Positions 24,516 to 36,324 of a stretch of DNA of 64,000 nucleotides are shown piece by piece. A program made the position numbers and the translations under genes. Within the stretch, counting starts at the first letter, position 1. Each line of letters starts with the position of its first letter. The notes below the pieces were generated by a model. The model was not told the origin of the DNA. It saw only the letters and a list, made by a program, of their open reading frames with translations, and did no database searches. The DNA is from Paralichthys olivaceus (taxonomy: Eukaryota > Chordata > Actinopteri > Pleuronectiformes > Paralichthyidae), in the NCBI RefSeq assembly GCF_024713975.1, contig NC_091094.1, positions 15,161,001-15,225,000 on the forward strand. Reading direction: 5' to 3'.

Positions 24516-26883
24516 ATGTTCCTGGCGACCATCTTCTTCTTCTCTGCCCTGCTCCCATTCTCTCTTTCCCAACAACGGGACCCCTTCGCTTGGCTGTATG
24601 GCCGCCAAGGAAACGCTTTCGCCTCCCTGCAGGCGGGCACCTCAGGAGACCAGTGTCCGGAAGAGTGTGACTGCCCCCCCACATTCCCCATTGCCATGTA
24701 CTGTGACGGGAGGGGCCTGACAGCCATGCCAAATGTTTCTGCCCATATCAAGTACTTGTACCTCCAGAACAATGCCATCACTGCTGTGCCCGAGTCAGCT
24801 CTGGCCAATGCAACCAGTCTGGTGTGGTTAATGATGCACCACAACCAGCTGACATCTGAAGCCATTGACAAGAAGGTAAATTCGGCATCTGGTCTTAGTC
24901 AGATCCAGACACACATGAGCTCAGAGCTGCAGCTCTGAATGGATGTCAGATGGCTGGCAGCTGGTCAACAGGTTGAGTAATTACAGAGAAAACGGGACAG
25001 CTTTATGTTTGCATGTGTGAGGAGGAAACATTTTTATGTGTTGTTCTTTCATGTCTGTTTCCCTCTTCGCTACAGTAGACATACTGGGTCATACAGATAT
25101 TCATGATGATGAATATCTGCTTCAGATTTTCATCTGATGGAAATTCAGAAAATTGACTGACTGACTGATTGATGGACAGAAAAGATCTTCTCTCTTTAAA
25201 TGTCTATCATAATGGCATATATTTAAATGACTAAATGTGATGTTCGACTTTTTCAAACCTTTTGATGGTGAGTTTGGTGGAATTCACTGTTATGTCACTC
25301 ACCCTCTACATCACATTCAGGTGTTTTTGAAGTTGAAGGGACTGGAGCGTTTATATCTACAGCACAACAATCTGACCAGCATTCCTCCCAACCTCCCTCG
25401 CTCCCTGCGAGATCTGAGAATCAGTCATAACAACATTGAAAAGGTAATAGTTTGCATGGATTGATATTCATGCAGAGCTCCTCCCCACCCTTTTAGATTT
25501 TAAAGCTATCACACTGTTGCCTAGGTATCACCTGCAGACCTAGAGGGAATGGATAACCTCACTATCCTGTATCTCCATGATAATGCGCTCACAGACATGA
25601 GCACATCACTGAAGGCACTGACATCTCTCACACTGCTGGACATCAGTGGCAACAAGCTGACAAAGGTAAACAAATGTTTTAATATATGTCCCATTGAATG
25701 TACAGACAAGATACGGACCTCCTAGAGAATTTTCAAAAAAATGATCCCAGGTCCCAGAGGCCCTCCCTGACCATCTGCACCAACTCTATCTGGAGTCCAA
25801 CTCCATCGACTCAGTGCCAGAGGACTTCCTGGGCAGTCTCACACAGCTGCAGTATATCAGGATGGCCAACAACCAGCTGACAGACAAGGGCATCCCTCCC
25901 AACACCTTTAACGTGACGGGGCTGGTGGAGCTGGACCTGAGCTTCAACAAGCTGGAGAGGATCCCCATAGTCAGCACCACACTGCAACACCTCTACCTGC
26001 AGGCAAACCAAATCAAAGGTAACATACATACGAATCTAAATGTCAATATCCCTCAAGACCATTCTGTTCTATTTCTTTTTATTTTGTTATGTTTTTTTAT
26101 TTTCTTAGATTCTTTTTGGAATTCTACATAAAATAATTAGACTCAGGACCTTAGGGTCAGAAATGTCCAAATCAAAACCCATTAAATGTGTTCTGAAAGT
26201 CCTGGCTGCGGAATTGTAGTTCCACTATCATTCGCAAAATGCTAATTTGGAAAGCCCCGAACAAAGCAAGGTAAAACAACAGTGGAGGCCGACATTTCCT
26301 GCATGCACTTGAAGCTTTTGACCAATCACAACAACATGGGCCAGCTGGCCAATCAGAGCAGACTGGGCTTTGTTGGGAAGGGGGGCCTTAAAGAGACAGG
26401 ATATTTCAGACGGAGGCTGAAAAGAGGAGCTGCAGCAATGGGCAGCATGAAGAAGGTGATGTTAAAGTTTAGATGTTAATATTTTGTTAGCGTTAAAATT
26501 AAGCTGGATATGAAAATATTCTGTCCCATTTAAAGGTTACAATCCTGAAAATGATGTAATATTTAATGGTGGTTTAAATAATAAACTATATTAAAGCAGA
26601 ATAATGCCACTACATATTACTTTCATGCTATCATTTGAGTCAGACATTTTTGTCCTTAAACAACCTGAGTGTTATGTTAAGGGTTTTTACATCTGCCTTA
26701 TGGAAGCATCTCTTACTCTGTCCTGTTTCTGTAGAGTTCACTCTGGGGAGTTTCTGCAATATTGTGGATGTGACCAATTTCTCCAAACTCCAGACACTGA
26801 GACTGGATGGAAATGAGATCAGTCGCCAGGACGTCCCCTCAGAGTCATCCATGTGTCTGCGGCTGGCCGACATCGAGGTCTAA
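24516..26883 (+). CDS. fmod: Fibromodulin
   Basis: A secreted class II SLRP of about 346 residues; fibromodulin binds fibrillar collagen and controls fibril thickness. Coding exons are 24516-24875, 25321-25443, 25525-25665, 25751-26018 and 26735-26883; all join in phase. A signal peptide ends near residue 18 (PFSLS), followed by QQRD. The N-terminal cluster CPEECDCPPTFPIAMYC fits CX3CXCX9C, then LRRs such as LERLYLQHNNLTSIP. The C-terminal cap FCNIVDVTNFSKLQTLRLDG and the ending CLRLADIEV match fibromodulin rather than lumican, keratocan or PRELP. I chose the ATG at 24516, which begins a hydrophobic leader; an acceptor TTTATAG at 24485 points to an upstream 5' UTR exon. Oddities: three extra introns of 445, 81 and 85 bases cut the LRR region, each between AAG and a GTN valine codon. 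The spacer before the cysteine cluster has one tyrosine, not the tyrosine-rich stretch of mammalian fibromodulin. Confidence 0.93.
26150..26560 (+). mobile_element. Teleost dispersed repeat in the last fibromodulin intron
   Basis: I recognise the core with GACCAATCACAACAACATGG, GCCAGCTGGCCAATCAGAGC and CTTAAAGAGACAGG as a repeat widespread in teleost genomes. The boundaries are approximate. It lies wholly within the 716-base intron 26019-26734 and has no coding capacity. Confidence 0.55.
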
Positions 26884-29800
26884 CTATGTGAACAGCACAG
26901 CTTGTGTGCACCATAATGTAACACATTGTTTTTGTGATGTGCAAAAAGCAAAGTGCAGCATGAGATGGCAGGAGCTCATATCTTCTATATATCATTCTGA
27001 GAAACTTAAAGCTTAAACATGGCCTGGCCTCTGTCAAAAATCTAAATCTAAATTAGACTTATCTGCTTCAATTACGGTCAATAAATGTGTTTTTTTTGGC
27101 ATATTGAAAATAACCCTGATTTGATTGATCAATACGTTGCTGTGAGGGTCAATGATCTTTGTATGTTATGGTATATATAATGTTTATATCTCTCCTTCAC
27201 TCTCTGTCTTGATTTATGTTTTTCATTGTTTTTCTCCTATGATAAAAGTGTGTATTATGTACGATATGTTCATAAGCTGTTGCTGAATCCTATTACACTA
27301 CACAATAGTACATTAAAATACCTTGTTTCAATAGGATGCATTATTTCAAATATTATTTTCAGTTGTTTTTAAACGTGCTGTGACTCCTTGTTTCTGTAGA
27401 GGATCCTGTTTCTGCACAGTGAAATCAGCTTTCCTTAGAGGATTAGAAAATATCCATGTACAATGTGAAAATATCTCCATACAGTACTGTAGTCACTCAC
27501 ATTCAGAGGGTTTTATGATTCTGAGTTAATGTATGCATTGCATGTATTTACCATATTTATGTTTACAAGCCTGTCTTAGAATAAATAAAAGTAAAAACTT
27601 ATAAAAAACAGTTTCCTGTACCTTTCCATGTCTGTGTGAGTATGTGTATGATTTTTATGGACTATAGCGCAGCACAGGAAAGAGCCACTGAGTGCTGTAA
27701 CTATAGAGCTTTTCTTTATTAAAACAATAAACCTGCTAAATATTGAGTTAAGGCTCATGACACAGACACTGTGCCTTGCTGTTAAATACACACATGCACT
27801 TGTCTTTAAGGTTTCTGAATGAATTTGATTCCAGATGCCAGCCAGTCACTTCCTGCTCCACATCCACATTGTTCATCATGTGGAATGTGAATAAAGTTAC
27901 TTAGGGCAGTAGAGTACACGTTCATGGACTGGTCATAAAGGATTTGGAGGATGCACACTCTCCAGCCTAATGGAAAGGATGGATCAGTGCCTTCAGCTGA
28001 GTTCTTTATCTAAACTCGAACCCAAGGTGCATGACAAAGACACTCAAGAGAAGAAAACCTCAAAGAAATTGAAACCCAATAACTCTTGGTATGTTTATCT
28101 AATAAATAAAACCAAGGGATAAAACTGAAGAGGATATTGGCACAAAGTGCATTGTAAAGGCAACGTGCCAGAGGAAGAAAAGGCTACCATTGTAAGGGCT
28201 AGTGGGTCAGAGGTGGGAAAGCCTTTTGTAGAGTTATTAGAAATCTCGAACCTTAGATTGAAAGGCTTTACAAAAATATTCTGGCTCTTTGTCCCCTTCT
28301 ATTCTCAATACTGTTAGTTCCTACAGTCATGTCATTCTATTTGTGAGAAGCAACACAGACTTGTTGTCTATTGACTGTAAGGTGGCTGCACGAGCTAGTG
28401 ATTCATAAGGCAGACCTGTCCAGCTAGAGACAGAGAGCTGACCTCAAGTTCAACTGGCTAAACGTATAAAAAACAGGTTTGGACTCAAAGGTATTTTCTT
28501 TATCCCATCATACATATCCAACTCCAGCCACTCTACATCCCTCTGAATGGCTGCTATCTTGCACATGGAGGATACAGATCTTCTGTCTTCCACACTGACT
28601 TCTAAACTGACTTTGCGTAACTCTGGGGGATGCAACATCACTGTCAGCTTTTTTTGTAATCTGTGGACACATCAGTAGATAGAGTCATCCCAGCTAATGA
28701 ATATTATAGGTTTACAGTGGTTAGACTGTGGCTGAACGTCATTGACCAAAATGCCTCATGACCTAAAAGACTTCTCACTCCACACCATTTAAAACTTAGA
28801 CATCAGAAATGGGGAATTAAGTTTGGTCTGATAGTGGAATGGTTGGAGCGCACACTCAAACCAGCCGGTCCTCTTTTTGACTCCTGATAAGTCAGTCTAT
28901 TTACTGTGTGTCAATTCTTACACTCTGTCATCCTGTCCCTCCTATTTGTAAAATAAAAGGCAAAAATGCCCCAAAATGGGGTTGAGAGATCTATCTTTAT
29001 TGGATCTTCACTAATTTTGCTAAGTTCCACGGTGTTCTTGAGATATTGTGTTCATAAGACCAACAATGTGTTTACTGAGTAACCAGCAACTTTGACCTTT
29101 GACTTTAAAACCAAAAGCTAATCAGTTCATCTGGGTCAGTTCATTACCAAATCTGAAGGAATTCCCTCGGGGTGTAAAAATATTGTGTTCACAAGAATGA
29201 CAAACAGAAGGATTACCAAGATAAATAATGCCTCGGTCCACTGGCTGTCGTGGGCATGAAAAAGTTTGTTCACATATAAAATACAGTTTCAGGCTCATTT
29301 GTTATCGATGTACAGAACTTTTTTTTTTGCCGAAAGGAAAAAAATCTCTAATACCTCTCTTAAAATATGTAGCAGCACATAGATCCCTTTCTTACCATTA
29401 GCATTATTAGTAAGAGCTAATATATACCATTTAAACATCTCTTTGTGAATTATGAGGGGACAGCATGCTCATAAACATTTTGTAAAACAGAATTTGTATG
29501 TATTATTATGTGATGTGCAATATTACAGTAATACGTATATTATTAACCTGTGGATTCATCAGTAGCAGCACTCTCTGTGTCACTGATCATCTCACAGTGT
29601 TGTGGTCACATGACCTGACTGTAATTACAGGCAACACACACACAGGTGTACACCAGCTCAATAGTACAGTCATTACACATAGATGTCACTGACCACAATT
29701 AGACCTGTCCATTATCAGTGGCTTTAGGGAGTAGCTGTTACCACTTGGTGACCGTCTTCGGGGTGGTGACTCTCCTGAGTCACATACACACATACACAGC

Positions 29801-30265
29801 CATCATTGTGTTGTGTCACTGGATATACAGTTCCCCTGCAGCCTTATCAAATCTGATCATATGATGTTGTTATCACTACTGTAAGCAGCTGTGTGGAGGA
29901 GTCACACACAGTATCAGCTTATTTTAGCAGAATGACATTTTACAGCGGAAACTAATAGCATATTAGTCAGAAATTTCCTTAACCAGCGTCACATCAAGTG
30001 AGTGAAGGTTAATTACTAATATTATCAAGAGGGAAATAATATTCACTACTGTGCATGAAAGTGAGATTTCATTTTTATCATAACATTTATTTTACTCACA
30101 CAGTCAGGTCAGTGGTGTCGTGGGGGAGGTATCTGAGCAGATGATTGGTTGGAAAACATCACTGCCTTGTCACACAAGTGGGGTGTGTGTGTGTGTTTAA
30201 AACTGACCTTCATGAGCTTTTTGAATTTCTTATACAGACCTTTAACACACAGGTGAAAGGACATC
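26884..30265. other. Fibromodulin 3' UTR and spacer
   Basis: The first 700 bases are probably the fibromodulin 3' UTR. Beyond it the sequence is AT-rich spacer with no convincing exon on either strand. The promoter and any untranslated first exon of the first SLC6A14-like gene should lie towards the right end; an acceptor-like TTTCTTATACAG at 30228-30239 precedes the first coding exon. Confidence 0.5.
27580..27589 (+). promoter_or_regulatory. Fibromodulin polyadenylation signal
   Basis: Two overlapping AATAAA hexamers lie about 700 bases after the fibromodulin stop codon, followed by a TG-rich stretch (TCTGTGTGAG) about 50 bases downstream. This is the first good signal after the stop. Confidence 0.55.
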
Positions 30266-33200
30266 ATGAGAAAATACGGCTGGAACACTTTCAGGGATTT
30301 AATATTCAGAAATCCTGCAGCGGACAACAAGGTAGGATTTGTCAGACTTTCACTTGATCGTGTAGTGCTTGTTGGTATTAGTGTTGAAAAATGAACATAA
30401 AACATTGCTTTCTTTGATATTTAATGTAGAGAAATACCAGATTTTTGTTCAAATTATAAAAAACATGATTGTTTTGAAATGTATTTTAACAATTGTAAGA
30501 TGAACAAAATCTATATTTACTATCTCATTGAAAAGAGAATCAACTGTAGGTGAAATACCTTAATACTAACAACAGACTTGTTCACTTGCTGACACCACCA
30601 CAGCTCAGTTTTAATGTGATGTAATAAGTGGATATTATGTCAATTATATATTATGTTATGCGTATTATGTTGATATCAATGCATTATGTTGATATCAATG
30701 CATCTTGAAGGTGTAATAAATAAAAATATATACATATATATATTGCTCCTTTTTTTTAGAAATTTTAAATTATTGCCACTGCAATTTTCTTTTTCGGGGA
30801 TTTCTCGCTACTTTAAATCTTTCACCAATTCTAGATGTTTTCAAACTTGTCAATGAACAGGATCCACATGTTGATGATGGGGATGAGAACACAGAACGAG
30901 GGAACTGGGCCAGCAAGAGAGAATATATCCTCTCTACAATCGGCTATGCTGTTGGACTGGGAAATATCTGGAGATTTCCATATTTGGCCTACAAGAATGG
31001 AGGGGGTACGTAGATAAATGGTGCCTCGTCCGTTCATTTTATGGATCCTATTTAATGACATTGCTGTTATCATAAGTAACATGGAAAAAGTTTCTCTCAT
31101 CATGATGTCGCCCTATTGAGCAGGTGCCTTTCTCATCCCCTACTTTGTGATGTTGGTGGTGGCTGGAATCCCTCTCTTCTTCCTGGAGAGTGCCCTTGGT
31201 CAATTCTGCAGCCAAGGTCCTATCAACATATGGAGAGCGGTGCCTCTACTGCAGGGTGAGGCTGCTATGAAAGCTTTGTTAAAGCTCAGTCAGGTATATT
31301 GAAGATGTCAAACCTGAGGGATTTAAAGAGGCTGCTGGTTAATGGTCAACTGTGCAAACCAAATACCAGGTCTTTTATTACCCCTGGCTTTAGGTCACCA
31401 GCAGATGTAGGATTTTTCTAAATCTGGGGCTGTAAAGGGGCCACAATTTACACAGAGAGGCCAATTATATGTCCAAAATCCCTGCACAATTCCTGATTCA
31501 GTAAGTTGCACATTTAGGCCAGCCCTTGTTCATTGTTTTCTAACAATCTAGCAGAGTGTGATGGGTGGAACCAGGACAACACCATGTATCAGACTACTGA
31601 CTTGGCTGGGAGATGTGTAGACAGGGGGGCAGATCCAGAAGTCATGTCCTGACAGCAATATACCATTCACACAGAGGGGACAAAGAAAAAACAATGATAA
31701 AAGACAAAAAAAACTTGAGGAAAGTTGGTAATGGTCCTCGGGCCTATCCAGACTGTTTGCTGGACACAGGAGACTCTAACTTCTGGAGCACTGTTGTTCT
31801 CAGAGCAGTCGAATACTAAAAACTCACCCAATAAAAGTTGAAATTAGGTTATTTTCACAAGAACTTTCTTAACAGCAACTGTTCCTTAAAGCCTCTCTTC
31901 TCTACCTCTGCAGGTGTTGGCGTTGCAATGGTCATGATGACTCTTATAGTATCAATTTACTATAACGTTATCCTATCCTACAGCCTGTACTACTTGTTTG
32001 CCTCCTTCCAGTCTCCTTTACCGTGGACCAGCTGCTTCAGCTGGGCTGACAGTAACTGCAGCAACACGCCTACAGGTATAAGCATTTCAGTCTGACATGA
32101 AATAATGATGACAGAATGATATATTCTAGAGAAACTAAAGCAGCTTTAAAATAGCTTTATATCCAACTTGTAGTTTTAAGCGAGCTATTCACTGGTCCTC
32201 TTTACTTTTCCAGTGTCTTGTAATGTAAGTGGTGTGTTAGTGGCCAACTGGACTCAGGAAAACATCACTTGTCCTTCATCTGACCTGATCACATTTCCAG
32301 TGCAGAGTCCAAGTGAACAGTACTGGGAGTAAGAATCACACACATGCAAACAAGCATAAACACATTTTTCATGTTGTGATGTCCTCACAGTCAGATTTCT
32401 CTTTTCCTCAGTCGTGTGGCTCTGCAGAGATCCAGTGGTCTGGATGAAACAGGACCAGTAGTCTGGCATTTGGCCCTTTGTCTGCTGCTGAGTTCCATAT
32501 TTGTTGTTGCAGCACTTTTCAAAGGTATCAAGTCATCAGGAAAAGTAAGTCAGCTACACATTTTTGTAAGATTTTTATTTACGACATGCTTTAAGCTCAG
32601 CACCAAGGACAGAGAATTAAAGTTACTTCATTACATTTTTACGATGTTCAGTGTTGGCCTTTGTCTGCAGGTTGTGTATTTCACAGCCACATTTCCATAT
32701 GTGGTGATTTTCATCCTGCTGATCAGAGGTGTTACCCTAGAGGGAGCTAGAGATGGCATAGAGTTCTACATTGGGTCACAATCTAATCTGACTAAACTCT
32801 ATGAAGCACAGGTAAGAACTGATCTATCCTTGTTTAAATACAACAAATAAGAGGAGTCCTATATTCCAAAAAATATCTTTTAACATGACTTTGTGTTTTT
32901 AGATCTGGAAAGATGCAGCAACTCAGATCTTCTACTCTCTCTCCATTGGCTGGGGCGGAGTCATGACTCTTGCTTCCTATAATAGCTTCCACAACAACAT
33001 GCTCAAGGATGCATTTGTAGTAACACTGACAAATGCAGGTGGGAGCAAACCCAATTTAAAGGAAGCTCAATATATTAAAACAACTTAAAGCCTGTGATTA
33101 AAACACTACATCCAATAAAAACAAGCAAATAACCCATCATTAAGATACATTGTAAAGAGTCAGATACAACACAAAGCTACAGATACACATGTTAACTAAA

Positions 33201-33909
33201 TCACATAAGACAGTGGAATACATCAATGGAATAATGTCACATCACAACTTTTTGTGTTTTAAATTGCAATATATTACATCAAAGGTTTTTCATCATCTAA
33301 TATTTTTTGTTATTTGTCATATTTTCCCAGGCACCAGTGTGTTGGCAGGCTTTGCCATATTTTCGATTTTGGGTCACATGGCTCACATCTACAAAATGCC
33401 TGTTGGACAGGTTGTGAAAGAAGGTCAGACAGACACATCATGTGGGTACAGTGGTAAAAATGTGCTGTCGAGTGGAAGTGGTGCCTGATGTTTTGTGTCT
33501 TCATCTTTGTGCAGGGTTTGGCCTGACATTCATTGCATATCCAGATGCTTTGTCTAAGCTTCCGATATCCCCGCTGTGGTCCACTCTATTCTTCTTAATG
33601 CTCCTGACTGTAGGTCTGGACTCTCAGTTTGCAGGAATAGGTGGGATGTGATGCTGCCACAACTTTTAGGCCACTCCTGTTTCAGCAGATACTCACATCA
33701 TGTATCTTCACATCTCTTCTTGTCTTTAGAGGTGGTCATCACCTGCCTGTTAGACGCTTTCCCTAAAATCTTCAAACACAAACATACCTTACTGACGGTA
33801 ACAACATGTGCCATCATCTATCTCCTTGGCCTGCCATGTGTCACACAGGTAAACCTCTCAGAGTGAAACTTTGTGTTACTGTTGTCTGACATAGGTGTAG
33901 TTGATCTGA

Positions 33910-33969
<60 letters not shown>

Positions 33970-35560
33970 ATAGGCAGGAATATACTGGGTGACACTAATC
34001 GACCAGTTTGTTTCCGGCTGGGTGCTGCTTATTCTGGCCCTCTTGGAGATCATTGGTGTTTGCTACATATATGGTAAATATGATTATTGGAGATATGTGT
34101 ATATAAATGTGAATTTATAAAAATTTGCCTTAATCCAACATCGTGTTCTCGTGCTTTGCAGGAGGGAACCGTTTTATTAAAGACATTGAGATGATGCTTG
34201 GGAAAAAGAGTTTCATTTTCTGGCTGTGGTGGAGAGCATGTTGGTTTTTCATCAGTCCCTGCATCCTAGTGGTGAGTACTGCCGTACACAGAAGTGCCAA
34301 AGATTCACTCAGTCGTACTGAATTGTTGCAACTGTTTTTCTATCTGCATCCATATGTATGATATGTGTCACAGGAGCCTTAAAGGGATAGGTCACAGAAA
34401 AACGAGTCTTCAGACGTAATAAACACAACATGCCTCCATATTGCTTGTGTGGTGTCATCCAAGTGTCTGCATGCTCGGACATGTCTACTACCGGAAGTGA
34501 CGATGCTAGAGGATGTTACCACATGAGGGTGTGCGTGAGAGTCTGTGAACGCACCTCCGAGAAGCCTATCAGAGGACTGGATTTGGTTGCAGTGCTGCAG
34601 CTATCCCTTTAAGTTCAACCAGGCTGCATTTATCAGTCATAGATATAAGTCCTCTGACTATGACTGATTATTTTCATCCAGATCCATGAAATAATTGCTA
34701 TCTTACAAATGAAAAAAAACATTCCTGGATCGGGCCTAGACCTGGATTTGCATCAAAATGTTTTTCTAACACACACCACATCCTTCACCAACTTGAATGG
34801 TAATCCGTTTAGCATTGCTGCAAAATAACAAACAAGTGCAGAGAAAAACATGAAGTGTGTGTGAATTTGTTTTGTTATATTCACACACAATTCTGTGAGA
34901 AATCAATAACAATACTGAGAAATGTCCACTCTCACAATGTTGAAGAAACTAGCAAAATAACTGACTTTGCTGAAAACATAACCTCCTTGGTGGAGGTAAT
35001 TATTTTAAGACCACTGCCTTACAAGCCACATGAAGAAAGTAAGAAATGTGGCTGATATGCCACAGCTTCATATTTGTTTATGTTTCATGAGTAAATTTGA
35101 TTTTGCTGTCTAGATGATCCTGGTGTGGTCTCTGCTGACATTTACTCAACCCTCCTATGGAACAGTCAATTTCCCAGTCTGGGGCCTGGCTCTGGGCTGG
35201 TGCATTGTTCTGTTCCCCCTGCTCTGGATTCCTGTCATTGCTATGTATAAGATGATGAAAGCAGAGGGAAGCCCCTGGAAGGTGTGTGTGATGATACTTG
35301 GAAAAATATTTTAAATCTTGCTCGTCTTCAGATTGTTTTCATAAATGTCAGGAGAAGGTCTCCAGAATTTTTTTTTTATAATCCTAATCTCTTACTTTCC
35401 ACAGCGTCTGAAGTCATTGTGTTCTCCATCCAAAGAGTGGCATCCCTACCTGGATTTCCATCGAGGAGAGCGCTACTCAGAAGAACGCAGCTGCCGCATG
35501 AAGAACCGTGAAAACATGCCAGAAGTAAACGTAAATGTAATCTCTAGCTCATGGCTCTGA
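30266..35560 (+). CDS. slc6a14: SLC6A14-like Na+/Cl- amino-acid transporter, tandem copy 1
   Basis: Twelve-helix plasma-membrane carrier of the SLC6 family, about 633 residues; SLC6A14 (B0,+) takes up neutral and basic amino acids with Na+ and Cl-. Coding exons: 30266-30331, 30861-31005, 31124-31255, 31914-32075, 32214-32328, 32412-32544, 32671-32811, 32903-33038, 33331-33423, 33515-33640, 33730-33848, 33974-34073, 34162-34271, 35114-35281, 35405-35560, with consistent phases. Motifs: [13 protein letters not shown] before TM1, [12 protein letters not shown] in TM1, [10 protein letters not shown] in TM3, an EL2 with NVS, NWT and NIT sites, [27 protein letters not shown] and TLASYNSF in TM6, [12 protein letters not shown], and the tail [12 protein letters not shown]. 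Agreement with SLC6A14 is strongest at [13 protein letters not shown] and HRGERY. The 22-residue first exon is less certain: it joins in phase and mirrors copy 2, but its sequence is not conserved. Exons 5-6 are nearly identical to copy 2. Confidence 0.92.
30664..30701. repeat. 19-bp tandem duplication
   Basis: Two exact head-to-tail copies of ATTATGTTGATATCAATGC (30664-30682 and 30683-30701) in intron 1 of the first SLC6A14-like gene. Confidence 0.9.
33914..33967. repeat. (GT)n microsatellite just upstream of exon 12 of SLC6 copy 1
   Basis: About 27 GT units ending some six bases before the 3' splice site of the exon that starts at 33974. The usual polypyrimidine tract is replaced by GT repeats. 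A shorter (GT)n tract sits at the homologous place in copy 2. Confidence 0.95.
34379..34612 (+). mobile_element. MITE with TTAA ends in intron 13 of SLC6 copy 1
   Basis: The element starts TTAAAGGGATAG and ends with the exact reverse complement CTATCCCTTTAA, giving 12-bp perfect inverted ends and a length of 234 bases. TTAA at both ends fits the target site of piggyBac-type transposition. The interior contains GCTTGTGTGGTGTCATCCAA, shared in reverse with the composite element at 39.6-40.26 kb. It has no transposase. Confidence 0.8.
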
Positions 35561-35896
35561 TGTGTCTTTTTGTATTTTTACTGTCAACCTCTCATCTTGG
35601 TAGAGGAGTGTAATCTGTGTAAATGAGTGTAAGTAAAACTGCTTTGAGTGATTTTTGACCACTTTCTGGCTTACATTATCTGTTGGGACAGGTAGCATAC
35701 AACAGGGCTGTGTGTGTTTGTGTGTGGAACAGTAAAAAAGCAAGTTGTCCATGGTGGTTAATTTTTCCGCTGTATTTCATCAAAAATATTTAATGTTCTA
35801 TCAGTTGTTTCAGTGATCTTGCTTCTCTTATCATGTCCTTTACTTTTTTGTTAACCAACTAAATCCTTTGTTCCGCACCTCTGATATTCTACAAAA

Positions 35897-35902
35897 AATA
35901 AA
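35897..35902 (+). promoter_or_regulatory. Candidate polyadenylation signal, SLC6 copy 1
   Basis: AATAAA about 340 bases after the stop codon of SLC6 copy 1, with a second near-match (AATAAAC) ten bases on. Confidence 0.45.
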
Positions 35903-36324
35903 TGGGTAATAAACCTTGCAAGCTAGTTCAGGCAGCCAACTCGAGCTGCACTGCTCCAATCATGTGACACACATCATGTGACATACCTCATTCTCCACAA
36001 TCATCCATTACTCACACCCCCCTTATTAGGCGGCCTATTTAAGCAGAGATAAATTTCCCATCAACCCCTTTGCTCACACTGCTGCTGCAGTATTGCTTCC
36101 AACTGCTTCAGCCCCTCCACCACCCCAGCATCCACCTGCAGGCTCCTACGGGGTTTTACAAGTGTTTACTCGTCACTCCCATCATATCTGTGTAATCATA
36201 TCAGGGGAGTGCTTAGGTCGGAGCCTAGACACTAACCCAAACACTAACCTGTTCTACTGCTGCAATAAATATTTGAACATGGGTTGTCTGACTGAAATAA
36301 TTCAAAAACTTGTTATCATTGGAT

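Noticed and set aside
30835-31017. Plus-strand frame beginning [13 protein letters not shown] overlapping SLC6 copy 1 exon 2
   Set aside because: It is a shadow in the wrong frame; the real frame gives [19 protein letters not shown] with the acceptor at 30860.
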